Assembly: GCA_016711045.1 (NCBI GenBank)
Contig: JADJTT010000001.1
Span: 496,001 to 560,000, forward strand
Direction: 5' to 3'
DNA: 64,000 nucleotides
Source: Saprospirales bacterium
GTDB lineage: Bacteria; Bacteroidota; Bacteroidia; Chitinophagales; Saprospiraceae
Part shown: positions 41,824 to 49,324 of the stretch, piece after piece
How the letters are laid out: the number at the start of each line of letters is the position of its first letter
Position numbering within the stretch: the first letter of the stretch is position 1
The notes under the pieces: model-generated
What the model saw: the letters and a program-made list of their open reading frames with translations, nothing else
Told to the model about the DNA's origin: nothing
The model's database searches: none
Translations under genes and position numbers: made by a program

Positions 41824-43956
41824 ATGGCTAACCTTGAACAATTTAGTTACGACAACACAATTGTAAAGAAATTTGCAATTGCCAGCGTCGTATTTGGTTT
41901 AGTCGGGATGCTGGTGGGTTTGTGGGCTGCTTTGGAGCTCATCTTTCCCACCCTCAACCTGAGTATTCCCTATACGACGTTCGGGCGGATTCGTCCGTTG
42001 CACACCAATGCGGTAATTTTCGCTTTTGTGGGCAACGGGATTTTCATGGGGGTATATTACTCCCTTCAGCGCCTTCTGAAGACCCGTATGGCGAGCGACC
42101 TACTCAGTAACTTCCACTTCTGGGGCTGGCAGCTAATCATCCTGGCTGCAGCGATCACGCTCCCCCTTGGGATCACCAGCTCCCATGAATACGCTGAACT
42201 GGAATGGCCGATCGATATCGCTATTGCATTGGTATGGGTGGCATTCGGTCTCAACATGTTCCTCACCATTTTTAAGCGCAGGGAAAACCACCTGTATGTT
42301 GCCATTTGGTTCTATATCGCCACCTGGGTAACCGTTACGGTCCTGCACATTTTCAATAACCTGGAACTGCCGGTTAGCTTATTCAAGAGCTATCCCGTCT
42401 TTGCAGGGGTTCAGGATGCCCTGGTTCAGTGGTGGTATGGCCACAACGCGGTGGCATTCTTCCTCACGACACCCTACCTGGGCTTGATGTACTATTTCCT
42501 GCCCAAAGCGGCAAATCGCCCGGTATATTCCTACCGCCTGTCGATCATTCACTTCTGGGCGCTGATCTTCATCTATATCTGGGCCGGTCCGCACCACCTG
42601 CTTTACACTTCGCTCCCCGACTGGGCGCAGTCGCTCGGTACGGTATTCAGTATTATGCTGATCGCTCCTTCCTGGGGTGGTATGCTCAACGGCCTGCTGA
42701 CCCTTCGTGGCGCATGGGACCGCGTCCGCCAGGATCCGGTACTTAAATTCCTCGTAGTCGCTGTGACTGCATATGGTATGTCCACCTTCGAAGGGCCCAT
42801 GCTCTCCATCAAATCGGTCAATGCGATCAGCCACTTTACCGACTGGACGATTGGACACGTACACATCGGTGCACTGGGTTGGAACGGCTTTATGACCTTT
42901 GGGATCTTGTACTGGTTAATCCCACGCATCTACAAGACAGAATTGTTCTCCCAGAAAATGGCGAACACCCACTTCTGGATAGGCACGCTGGGTATCCTGT
43001 TCTACGCTATCCCGCTATACTGGGCCGGCTGGACACAGAGCCTGATGTGGAAGCAATTCACCCCAGATGGTTTCCTCCAATACGGAAACTTCCTCGAAAC
43101 AGTTACCCAACTCATTCCCATGTACGCTATGCGCGCATTGGGTGGCACCCTATACCTGACCGGTGCTTGCATAATGGTGTACAACCTCCTAAAGACAGCC
43201 GGCCAAGGCACATTTGTTGCCAATGAAGCGGTAGAAGCACCGGCACGGGAAGTGTATGTCAAACATAAAGGCGACCACTGGCACAAATGGATCGAGCGGA
43301 GGCCTATCCAGATGTTGATCGCCGCATTAGTGCTCATTCTGATCGGTGGTATTATTGAAATATTCCCAATGATGCTCATCGACGACAACGTGCCGAAGAT
43401 CGCTACGGTCAAGCCATATACGCCGCTTGAGTTGGAGGGGCGCGACATCTATATCCGGGAAGGCTGCGTCGGTTGCCACTCCCAGATGATTCGTCCTTTC
43501 CGGTCGGAAACGGAACGCTATGGTGAATACTCCAAGTCGGGCGAATATATTTATGACCGGCCGTTCCTCTGGGGCTCCAAGCGCACCGGACCGGATCTGC
43601 ACCGCGAAGGCGGCAAATATCCGGATAGCTGGCACTACAACCACATGTACGACCCGCGGAGTATGTCGCCCGGATCGCTGATGCCGCCTTATCCCTGGCT
43701 CATCGAAAATGATTTGAATACGGCATTGGTCCCCGGTAAGATCCGTGCGCTGCGTACACTGGGTACGCCTTATGAAGAAGGATACGACACGATTGCAATA
43801 GAAGACCTGCAAAAGCAAGCGATGAAAATCGCGGAGTCCCTGCGCAAGGACGGCATTGACGATGAAGGCCTGGAAAACAAGGAAATCATCGCCGTCATTG
43901 CCTACCTGCAGCGGTTAGGTACGGATATCAAACCGAAAGCGCAGGCTGGAAAGTAA
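41824..43956 (+). CDS. ccoNO: CcoN-CcoO fusion, cbb3 oxidase catalytic plus monohaem subunit
   Basis: A 710-residue fusion, as found in many Bacteroidota. Residues about 1-475 are CcoN, with 12 helices and the haem-copper ligands (LHTNAVIFAF, WWYGHNAVAFFLT, GPHHLLYTSLPDWAQ). After a linker with one helix (about 495-515), residues about 535-705 are CcoO, with haem c bound at C548-x2-C551-H552 (EGCVGCHSQMIRPF) and a Met ligand downstream. It is the proton-pumping core of the high-affinity oxidase in the inner membrane. A hairpin with T-run follows at 43979-44013. Confidence 0.93.
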   Translation: MANLEQFSYDNTIVKKFAIASVVFGLVGMLVGLWAALELIFPTLNLSIPYTTFGRIRPLHTNAVIFAFVGNGIFMGVYYSLQRLLKTRMASDLLSNFHFWGWQLIILAAAITLPLGITSSHEYAELEWPIDIAIALVWVAFGLNMFLTIFKRRENHLYVAIWFYIATWVTVTVLHIFNNLELPVSLFKSYPVFAGVQDALVQWWYGHNAVAFFLTTPYLGLMYYFLPKAANRPVYSYRLSIIHFWALIFIYIWAGPHHLLYTSLPDWAQSLGTVFSIMLIAPSWGGMLNGLLTLRGAWDRVRQDPVLKFLVVAVTAYGMSTFEGPMLSIKSVNAISHFTDWTIGHVHIGALGWNGFMTFGILYWLIPRIYKTELFSQKMANTHFWIGTLGILFYAIPLYWAGWTQSLMWKQFTPDGFLQYGNFLETVTQLIPMYAMRALGGTLYLTGACIMVYNLLKTAGQGTFVANEAVEAPAREVYVKHKGDHWHKWIERRPIQMLIAALVLILIGGIIEIFPMMLIDDNVPKIATVKPYTPLELEGRDIYIREGCVGCHSQMIRPFRSETERYGEYSKSGEYIYDRPFLWGSKRTGPDLHREGGKYPDSWHYNHMYDPRSMSPGSLMPPYPWLIENDLNTALVPGKIRALRTLGTPYEEGYDTIAIEDLQKQAMKIAESLRKDGIDDEGLENKEIIAVIAYLQRLGTDIKPKAQAGK

Positions 43957-43978
43957 CTGAAAAGTCCATCATACTTTA

Positions 43979-44013
43979 GCCGGTTGCCGGATGCAACCCA
44001 TCCGGTAACCGGC
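43979..44013 (+). terminator. Hairpin between ccoNO and ccoQ
   Basis: GCCGGTT-g-CCGGATG and CATCCGG-t-AACCGGC pair around a 5-base loop, followed by CTTTTAA. A partial terminator here would lower expression of the downstream subunits relative to ccoNO, or protect the ccoNO 3' end. Confidence 0.6.
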
Positions 44014-44053
44014 CTTTTAAAGGACCGTTTCAAGATCATAAAAAAACGCAATC

Positions 44054-44233
44054 ATGTTCAAACATATCCTCGCGGGCGCCGACATCAACTGGATGGCCAT
44101 CTTTGCCCTGGTTACTTTTTTCGCCCTGTTTGCGATCGCTCTGGTGGCCATCTTTGCAAGCGATAAGAAGTATATCCAACGAATGGCTCATCTTCCACTT
44201 GACGATGATGCGCCGGAAGATACCCAGGAATAA
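44054..44233 (+). CDS. ccoQ: CcoQ-like small subunit
   Basis: A 59-residue protein with a single membrane segment (residues about 13-35, MAIFALVTFFALFAIALVAIF) and an acidic end (LDDDAPEDTQE). Size and place between ccoNO and ccoP agree with CcoQ, which stabilises the CcoNO-CcoP complex. The sequence is too short for homology to be certain, so context carries the call. Confidence 0.75.
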   Translation: MFKHILAGADINWMAIFALVTFFALFAIALVAIFASDKKYIQRMAHLPLDDDAPEDTQE

Positions 44234-44258
44234 ACCTATTGTAAAATTTGAAAGCTAA

Positions 44259-45221
44259 ATGGATATGAAAAAGCCATTCCTAAATAAAGCGTGCTTAATC
44301 CTGCCCATGTTGGCAGTATCCGCCACCGCCTTTGCCCAGGATGCCGGGGCAGGAGGAGGCGCACAAACCTTCTTCTACGACAAATTTTTCGGCACCTTCA
44401 TGCTGGCCCTCGCGGCAGTCGTCATTCTGGCTGCGATCGGCACCCTGTACCGCCTGCTTAACGCTATGATCAAAGTGAAGCAGATCGAGATATACCAGGA
44501 AAAAGGCCTCGAAGCTTATCTTGAAGAGGCTAAAAAACCCGGAGAATCACTCTGGAGTCGCTTGTATAAGCGCTGGACCAATGTTGTCCCCATTGAAAAG
44601 GAACAAGATGTCCTTTTCGACCACGAATACGATGGGATCCGGGAACTGGACAACAGCCTCCCACCCTGGTGGGTCGCCATGTTCTATATCACCATTGCCT
44701 TCGCGGCCGTTTACATGTCATACTACCATTTCTTCGGAATGGGTGCAGGTTCAAAAGAACAATACGAGCAGGAAATGGACCAGGCTGAAAAAGCTGTTGC
44801 GGAATTCCGCTCCCTCCAGGCCGATCAGATAAACGAAGATAATGTGACGGCACTGACGGATGAAGCGGATCTTTCTGTAGGCCAGGCCATCTTTCAGGTA
44901 AACTGTGTTGCTTGCCATGGCGCCAACGGAGAAGGCGGGGTCGGTCCCAATATGACAGACCAATACTGGATAAACGGTGGGGGGATAAAAAATGTATTTA
45001 AAACCATCACCTATGGCGTACCCGAAAAGGGGATGATATCCTGGAAGACCCAACTGCGTTCTTCCGAGATCCAGAAGGTAGCCAGTTATATCCTCACCCT
45101 CCAGGGTACCAATCCTCCTAACCCCAAAGAGCCCCAGGGGGAACTGTATCAGGGTGAAACCGATCAGCCTGCTCCAGACTCCACGGCTGTCGATTCAGGG
45201 GGAGGCGTCGGAATGAATTAA
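44259..45221 (+). CDS. ccoP: CcoP, cbb3 oxidase cytochrome c subunit (one haem motif)
   Basis: A 320-residue protein (ATG 44259, or 44265). It has a signal-like N-terminus (ending ATAFAQ), a membrane helix at about residues 45-65, the FixP_N region (NSLPPWWVAMFYITIAFAAVYMSYYHFF) and one class I cytochrome c domain with C216-x2-C219-H220 (NCVACHGANGEGGVGPN) and Met ligand in GMISW. Proteobacterial CcoP has two such haem domains; only one motif is present here, as seen in other Bacteroidota. It takes electrons from the bc1/ACIII complex via a soluble cytochrome. Confidence 0.9.
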   Translation: MDMKKPFLNKACLILPMLAVSATAFAQDAGAGGGAQTFFYDKFFGTFMLALAAVVILAAIGTLYRLLNAMIKVKQIEIYQEKGLEAYLEEAKKPGESLWSRLYKRWTNVVPIEKEQDVLFDHEYDGIRELDNSLPPWWVAMFYITIAFAAVYMSYYHFFGMGAGSKEQYEQEMDQAEKAVAEFRSLQADQINEDNVTALTDEADLSVGQAIFQVNCVACHGANGEGGVGPNMTDQYWINGGGIKNVFKTITYGVPEKGMISWKTQLRSSEIQKVASYILTLQGTNPPNPKEPQGELYQGETDQPAPDSTAVDSGGGVGMN

Positions 45222-45232
45222 GCATCCCAGAG

Positions 45233-45261
45233 AGAAGCGGCAGCCACGGGCTGCCGCTTCT
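45233..45261 (+). terminator. Terminator after ccoP
   Basis: Perfect 13-bp arms AGAAGCGGCAGCC and GGCTGCCGCTTCT with a 3-base loop, followed by GTTTTA, 12 bp after the ccoP stop codon and 35 bp before ccoG. Confidence 0.75.
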
Positions 45262-45295
45262 GTTTTACTGCCTTTTGAAATGTAATTTTTTTGTC

Positions 45296-46768
45296 ATGAC
45301 AACCGATAATACACCTCTCCACCAAGAAACTGACGAAGAATTTCGCGACAAAATTGCCACCGTTGATGATTCCGGAAAGCGCCTGTGGGTCTTCCCGAAA
45401 AAGCCGAAAGGCCGGTTCACCAATGCTCGTATTTACCTGAGCTTTTTTCTTCTGGTTCTGTTATTCGGCATCCCTTTTATCAAGGTGCATGGCGATCCGA
45501 TCATGCTATTCAATATCATAGATCGAAAATTCATCCTTTTTGGCATCCAGTTCATGCCGCAGGACTTTCACCTGTTTGTGCTGGCCATGCTCACGCTGGT
45601 GTTATTTATCGCGCTTTTCACCGTGGTCTTTGGTCGCATCTTCTGCGGATGGATCTGTCCTCAAACGATCTTCATGGAGATGGTCTTCCGCCGTATCGAA
45701 TACTGGATCGAAGGCGACTACAACCAGCAGCGTAAACTGACCGCCGCGCCCTGGAATGCCGACAAGGTGATCAAACGCCTGAGCAAACACGCCATTTTCT
45801 TCTTCATCGCCATCCTGGTATCCAATACTTTTTTAGCCTGGGTCCTGGGCGTAGACGAAGTGATCAAGATTGCGACTGAGCCGGTCACTATGCACATGGG
45901 AGGCTTTGTCTCCATGATCTTGTTCTCCTTTGCCTTCTATTTCGTCTTCGCCTACCTGCGTGAACAGGTTTGTGTGGCTATATGCCCTTATGGCCGACTC
46001 CAGGGCGTCCTGCTGGGGAGAGACTCCATCGTGATTGCCTATGACTTTATCCGGGGAGAACCACGCGGCAAGATTCGCAAATCGAATAAAACGGCTGAAA
46101 AGGCAGACCCAATTACGGCTATACAAACCGAAGTAGCTACCATAGCTGAACCCAAGCTGGGCGATTGTATCGACTGCAAACTCTGCGTACATGTCTGCCC
46201 TACCGGCATCGACATTCGAAACGGCACCCAGTTGGAATGCGTCAACTGCACCGCCTGCATCGACGCCTGTGACGAAGTGATGGACAAAGTTGACCGCCCG
46301 CGCGGATTGATCCGGTACGACAGTTACAACGGCATTGTAGAAGGACGCACAAAGATCTTCACACCCCGGGTGATTGCCTATTCTGTCGTGCTCACCGTGC
46401 TGCTCATTGTCAACTTTGCTCTTTTGGGTAGCCGTACGGATGTTGAAACCATCCTCTTGCGTACCCCCGGCAAATTGTTCCAGGTCGTTGATGAGCAAAC
46501 GATCAGCAACCTGTACAACTACCAGGTGATCAATAAGACGACTAAGGAAATGCCCATCGAATTTAGGCTGGTCGGCGAATACGGCACGATCAAACTGATT
46601 GGCAAGCCGCCTGTAGCCCAAAAAGGGGTAGTGGCGGAAGGCGCACTCTTTATCGAAATGCCCAAAGCTCAACTCAAAGGCCGAAAAAATGAATTGACTA
46701 TCGAAGTCTACTCCAACGGAGAGTTGATCGACCATACAAAGACGAACTTTTTCGGGCCGGGGAAATAA
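45296..46768 (+). CDS. ccoG: CcoG (RdxA/FixG) ferredoxin-like copper reductase
   Basis: A 490-residue membrane protein from ATG 45296 (21 bp inside the longest frame). It has about five membrane helices, the FCGWICPQT motif, the two [4Fe-4S] motifs CIDCKLCVHVCPTG and CVNCTACIDACDEV, and a C-terminal Ig-like domain. CcoG reduces Cu(II) to Cu(I) for cbb3 assembly. It follows ccoP after a terminator, so it may have partly separate expression. Confidence 0.92.
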   Translation: MTTDNTPLHQETDEEFRDKIATVDDSGKRLWVFPKKPKGRFTNARIYLSFFLLVLLFGIPFIKVHGDPIMLFNIIDRKFILFGIQFMPQDFHLFVLAMLTLVLFIALFTVVFGRIFCGWICPQTIFMEMVFRRIEYWIEGDYNQQRKLTAAPWNADKVIKRLSKHAIFFFIAILVSNTFLAWVLGVDEVIKIATEPVTMHMGGFVSMILFSFAFYFVFAYLREQVCVAICPYGRLQGVLLGRDSIVIAYDFIRGEPRGKIRKSNKTAEKADPITAIQTEVATIAEPKLGDCIDCKLCVHVCPTGIDIRNGTQLECVNCTACIDACDEVMDKVDRPRGLIRYDSYNGIVEGRTKIFTPRVIAYSVVLTVLLIVNFALLGSRTDVETILLRTPGKLFQVVDEQTISNLYNYQVINKTTKEMPIEFRLVGEYGTIKLIGKPPVAQKGVVAEGALFIEMPKAQLKGRKNELTIEVYSNGELIDHTKTNFFGPGK

Positions 46769-46817
46769 CCCTATCTTGCATGCGAAGCAAAGAAACAATA
46801 GTAAGTAATATCCGCAT

Positions 46818-47258
46818 ATGAAATTCAATTGGGGAACCGGTATCGCGCTCTTTTATACCCTTTTCGTCCTGGTGCTCGTATTTGTCGTGATCAAATCCAG
46901 AGGGGTAGATCACAGCCTCGTGATGGAGGACTACTACCAAAAAGACCTGGAATACCAATCCCAGATCGATAAGGAAGTCAATACGCAAAACCTGCTGGAA
47001 GACCTGAAAATCACTTTCTCAGATCCGGAACGAACGATCCGGCTCCAGTTCCCGGAGGGCCTGGGAGTTGTGCATGGAACCGCCCTCTTCTTTCGCCCTT
47101 CTAATAAAGCGCTTGACTTTGAGGTGCCCATCCAAGCCAATGAAACCGGAGAGCAACTCATCCCTACCCGGGATATGTTGCCCGGCCTTTGGAAAGTCAA
47201 AGTGAATTGGAATGCCGGAGGGAAAGAGTACTATAAAGAGGATACGATCATTTTTTAG
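46818..47258 (+). CDS. ccoH: CcoH (FixH-family) assembly protein
   Basis: A 146-residue protein with one N-terminal membrane helix (FNWGTGIALFYTLFVLVLVFVVI) and a periplasmic beta domain (EDYYQKDLEYQSQID, then ALDFEVPI and MLPGLWKVKVNWNAGGKEYY). This matches FixH/CcoH, which binds and stabilises CcoP and the assembling oxidase. It follows ccoG by 49 bp. Confidence 0.88.
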   Translation: MKFNWGTGIALFYTLFVLVLVFVVIKSRGVDHSLVMEDYYQKDLEYQSQIDKEVNTQNLLEDLKITFSDPERTIRLQFPEGLGVVHGTALFFRPSNKALDFEVPIQANETGEQLIPTRDMLPGLWKVKVNWNAGGKEYYKEDTIIF

Positions 47259-47333
47259 AAATAGTTTATTAGGTTTATGAAGTTTATTAGGTTTATTAAC
47301 TTCATAAACCTTATAAACTTCCTAAACTATTTC
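47258..47333. repeat. Long AT-rich imperfect inverted repeat between ccoH and the TauE-type gene
   Basis: GAAATAGTTTA at 47258-47268 and its complement at 47323-47333 bound a 76-bp region built of AGTTTATTAGGTTTAT-type units on the left and their inverse on the right. It forms a weak long hairpin and starts inside the ccoH stop codon. The next gene starts at GTG 47336, 2 bp after it. Confidence 0.7.
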
Positions 47334-47335
47334 AA

Positions 47336-48034
47336 GTGCTTCTCTGGACTGCCTTCACCATCGGATTACTCGGTAGCCTTCACTGCGTAGGCATGTGCGG
47401 GCCTATTGCGTTGTCGCTGCCCTATCAGGGTGCAGGACGGCTCGCCGCGATCGGGAATGCCCTGCTATACAACCTGGGGCGGACCGCCACCTATGTGATG
47501 ATCGGCAGTTTGTTCGGGTTGCTTGGGAAAGGGATCTTCCTGGCGGGCTACCAATCGGCCCTGTCCATTTCAATGGGGGTGCTCATGCTAATCCTGGCCT
47601 TTTTCTCCACCAACCTCGAATCGCGGGTCGCCAGGCTCCCCCTGCTTCAGGGCCCGTTGCTCCGGCTGAAATCCGCACTGGGCAACCTGATACGCGCCAG
47701 ATCCCGATCCTCGTTTTTCAGCATAGGCCTCCTGAACGGCCTGCTGCCTTGCGGGTTGGTATACATGGCTGTCGTGGGCGCTGTATCGACCGGCAGCGTG
47801 TGGAAAGGCGCAGCTTATATGGGGCTATTCGGACTGGGCACCATCCCCCTGATGCTCCTCACCGCACTGGCGGGCAACTGGATCGGCGTGAAACTGCGCC
47901 GACGGGTACGTGCCGTACTGCCCTTTATGCTTGTGCTCATCGCCGCACTACTCATCTTTCGGGGTTTGAATTTTGACCTGCCACGAGGATTAGAGTTGTG
48001 GGAAGATGCCTCTAATGTCCCTATGTGCCATTGA
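47336..48034 (+). CDS. TauE/SafE-family membrane protein (cco-linked)
   Basis: A 232-residue protein with about six membrane helices, starting at GTG 47336 (no ATG fits the first helix). The opening FTIGLLGSLHCVGMCGPIALSLP is the hallmark of the CcoI/CcoS-linked 'sulfite exporter' group, and the second half repeats NGLLPCGLVYMAVVGA. In this context it probably helps copper handling or cytochrome c assembly rather than exporting sulfite. It is the last gene of the cco run. Confidence 0.85.
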   Translation: MLLWTAFTIGLLGSLHCVGMCGPIALSLPYQGAGRLAAIGNALLYNLGRTATYVMIGSLFGLLGKGIFLAGYQSALSISMGVLMLILAFFSTNLESRVARLPLLQGPLLRLKSALGNLIRARSRSSFFSIGLLNGLLPCGLVYMAVVGAVSTGSVWKGAAYMGLFGLGTIPLMLLTALAGNWIGVKLRRRVRAVLPFMLVLIAALLIFRGLNFDLPRGLELWEDASNVPMCH

Positions 48035-48047
48035 AACCTGGCACTTC

Positions 48048-48204
48048 ACTCCTGTTACGTCGCAACGATCCTTAATTCCATTTGAAAAGACGAATTTGCC
48101 GCCTGTGGCGGCAAATTCGTCTTTTCAAATCAAGTCTTCCGCGCCGGCGGCGCGGAAGACTTGATTTGAAAATATTGTTTTTAACATAAGTGCGTAACAT
48201 CAGG
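48048..48204. repeat. Double-hairpin element with short terminal inverted repeats
   Basis: The ends CCTGTTACG at 48051-48059 and GTAACATCAGG at 48194-48204 are imperfect inverted repeats of each other (TGTTACGCAC type). Inside, hairpin one spans 48080-48130 (24-bp perfect arms, loop TGT) and hairpin two spans 48126-48168 (20-bp perfect arms CAAATCAAGTCTTCCGCGCC, loop GGC); they share CAAAT. A shorter copy with only hairpin one lies at 5386-5482. Confidence 0.8.
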
Positions 48205-48219
48205 CACTTAATCACTGGT

Positions 48220-48284
48220 TGACAAAAATCAGCGGTTCATGTGACTATTGTCATTACGACACGCATAGAAATAAAGGATTTTTG
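48220..48284 (+). promoter_or_regulatory. Stress-protein promoter with two FNR/CRP-type sites
   Basis: TGAC-AAAA-ATCA at 48220-48231 and TGAC-TATT-GTCA at 48242-48253, 22 bp apart centre to centre, precede a -7-like box GATTTTTG at 48277-48284. Sites, spacing and distance to the box (36.5 bp from the second centre) equal those of the ccoS-ccoNO promoter at 41537-41601. Confidence 0.65.
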
Positions 48285-48306
48285 AATGGAATGAAAATCC
48301 TTTATC

Positions 48307-49245
48307 ATGAAAACTCCATCCCAAAACACCACAGAAATGGCCGTTATTTCTCCGTTTGAAGTAATTCAGGCCTTGGTTGCATTGGAGTTAGCTGATGCGG
48401 ATGAGCCCGTACTGAATTTTTTCGATTTCTTTTCCGGACAAGTACCTGTTGGGGCTGCTTATTTTATCCACGTGTTGCCAAAGATCGATTTCTATAATGA
48501 AATCCTGGAAAGGAACGGCAAGCACGGCGACCATCCCTATGAGATCGACAGGGATGTACTCCAACGGATGGAACTTAAAATTAAAGACCGCCTGCCAAGG
48601 GAAAATTCCATTTATGTCGAATTCGACATCAAGGAAGGCGATCCGCTGGAAGAGATTCTCAAAGACGCTGAAGACATCGGCGCTGACCTCATCATCATCG
48701 GACAACGCTCCGAAACGGAAGCACACGGCATTTTAGCCAAGAACCTGGTCCGGAAAGCAAAAGGAAATGCATTGGTCGTTCCAGATCGTACTCAGGCTGC
48801 GATTAAAAATATCCTGATCCCCATCGATTTTTCCGCCAACTCTATCCGGGCACTGCAAACGGCCATTGCTCTGAATAAACGGCTCTACGAGCCCGCCAAC
48901 CTGACTTGCCTGAATATCTACGATATGCCCAACCTGAGCGTATACAAGATCGGCAAAACCAGGGAACAACTGAAAAACATGCTGGAAGAAGACCGCAATA
49001 ACGCATTCAAGGCCTTCCTCCACACCTACGCCAGCGAAGTAGAACATGAAATTAAAACCGTCCTCGTAGAACGCGACCTTCCGGGTATCGCCCGCTATGT
49101 CCTGGACTTCGCAGACGAAAATGCCATCGATTTTATCATCATGGGCGCAAAAGGCCATTCCAAAGTCGACCTCCTCCTCATGGGTAGCGTCACTGAAAAG
49201 CTGCTCACCATGAATGATAAAATACCTACGCTGGTAGTTAAATAA
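48307..49245 (+). CDS. Tandem universal stress protein (UspA family)
   Basis: A 312-residue soluble protein with two Usp domains (about residues 20-155 and 160-312). The second keeps the ATP-binding motif IMGAKGHSKVDLLLMGSVTEKLL (G-x2-G-x9-GS/T); the first has IIIGQRSETEAHGILAKNLVRKAKG, partly degenerate. Usp proteins accompany low-oxygen and starvation responses; the two FNR-type sites upstream support induction together with the cbb3 oxidase. A bidirectional terminator follows at 49296-49323. Confidence 0.9.
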   Translation: MKTPSQNTTEMAVISPFEVIQALVALELADADEPVLNFFDFFSGQVPVGAAYFIHVLPKIDFYNEILERNGKHGDHPYEIDRDVLQRMELKIKDRLPRENSIYVEFDIKEGDPLEEILKDAEDIGADLIIIGQRSETEAHGILAKNLVRKAKGNALVVPDRTQAAIKNILIPIDFSANSIRALQTAIALNKRLYEPANLTCLNIYDMPNLSVYKIGKTREQLKNMLEEDRNNAFKAFLHTYASEVEHEIKTVLVERDLPGIARYVLDFADENAIDFIIMGAKGHSKVDLLLMGSVTEKLLTMNDKIPTLVVK

Positions 49246-49295
49246 TGCCGAAAAGAGAAGGTGCAGATTTTTCTGTTCGTATAGGTTAGTTTTCT

Positions 49296-49323
49296 AAAGG
49301 AGCTGCCAGTGGGTAGCTCCTTT
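49296..49323. terminator. Terminator between the Usp and antiporter genes
   Basis: AAAGGAGCT and AGCTCCTTT pair around a 10-base loop, followed by T residues on the + strand. It lies between convergent genes and ends 2 bp before the antiporter stop, so it mainly serves the Usp transcript. Confidence 0.75.
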
Positions 49324-49324
49324 T

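Noticed and set aside
45290..45302. FNR-type site TGTCATGACA over the ccoG start
   Set aside because: The half-sites have no 4-base spacer, and the sequence includes the start codon; it does not fit the motif of the other sites.
45833..46828. 331-residue minus ORF over ccoG
   Set aside because: Antisense shadow of a clear CcoG gene with cluster motifs.
48048..48204. Integron attC site
   Set aside because: The ends resemble GTTACGC and GCGTAAC but do not fit the RYYYAAC/GTTRRRY core and are in the wrong orientation; no integrase is near.
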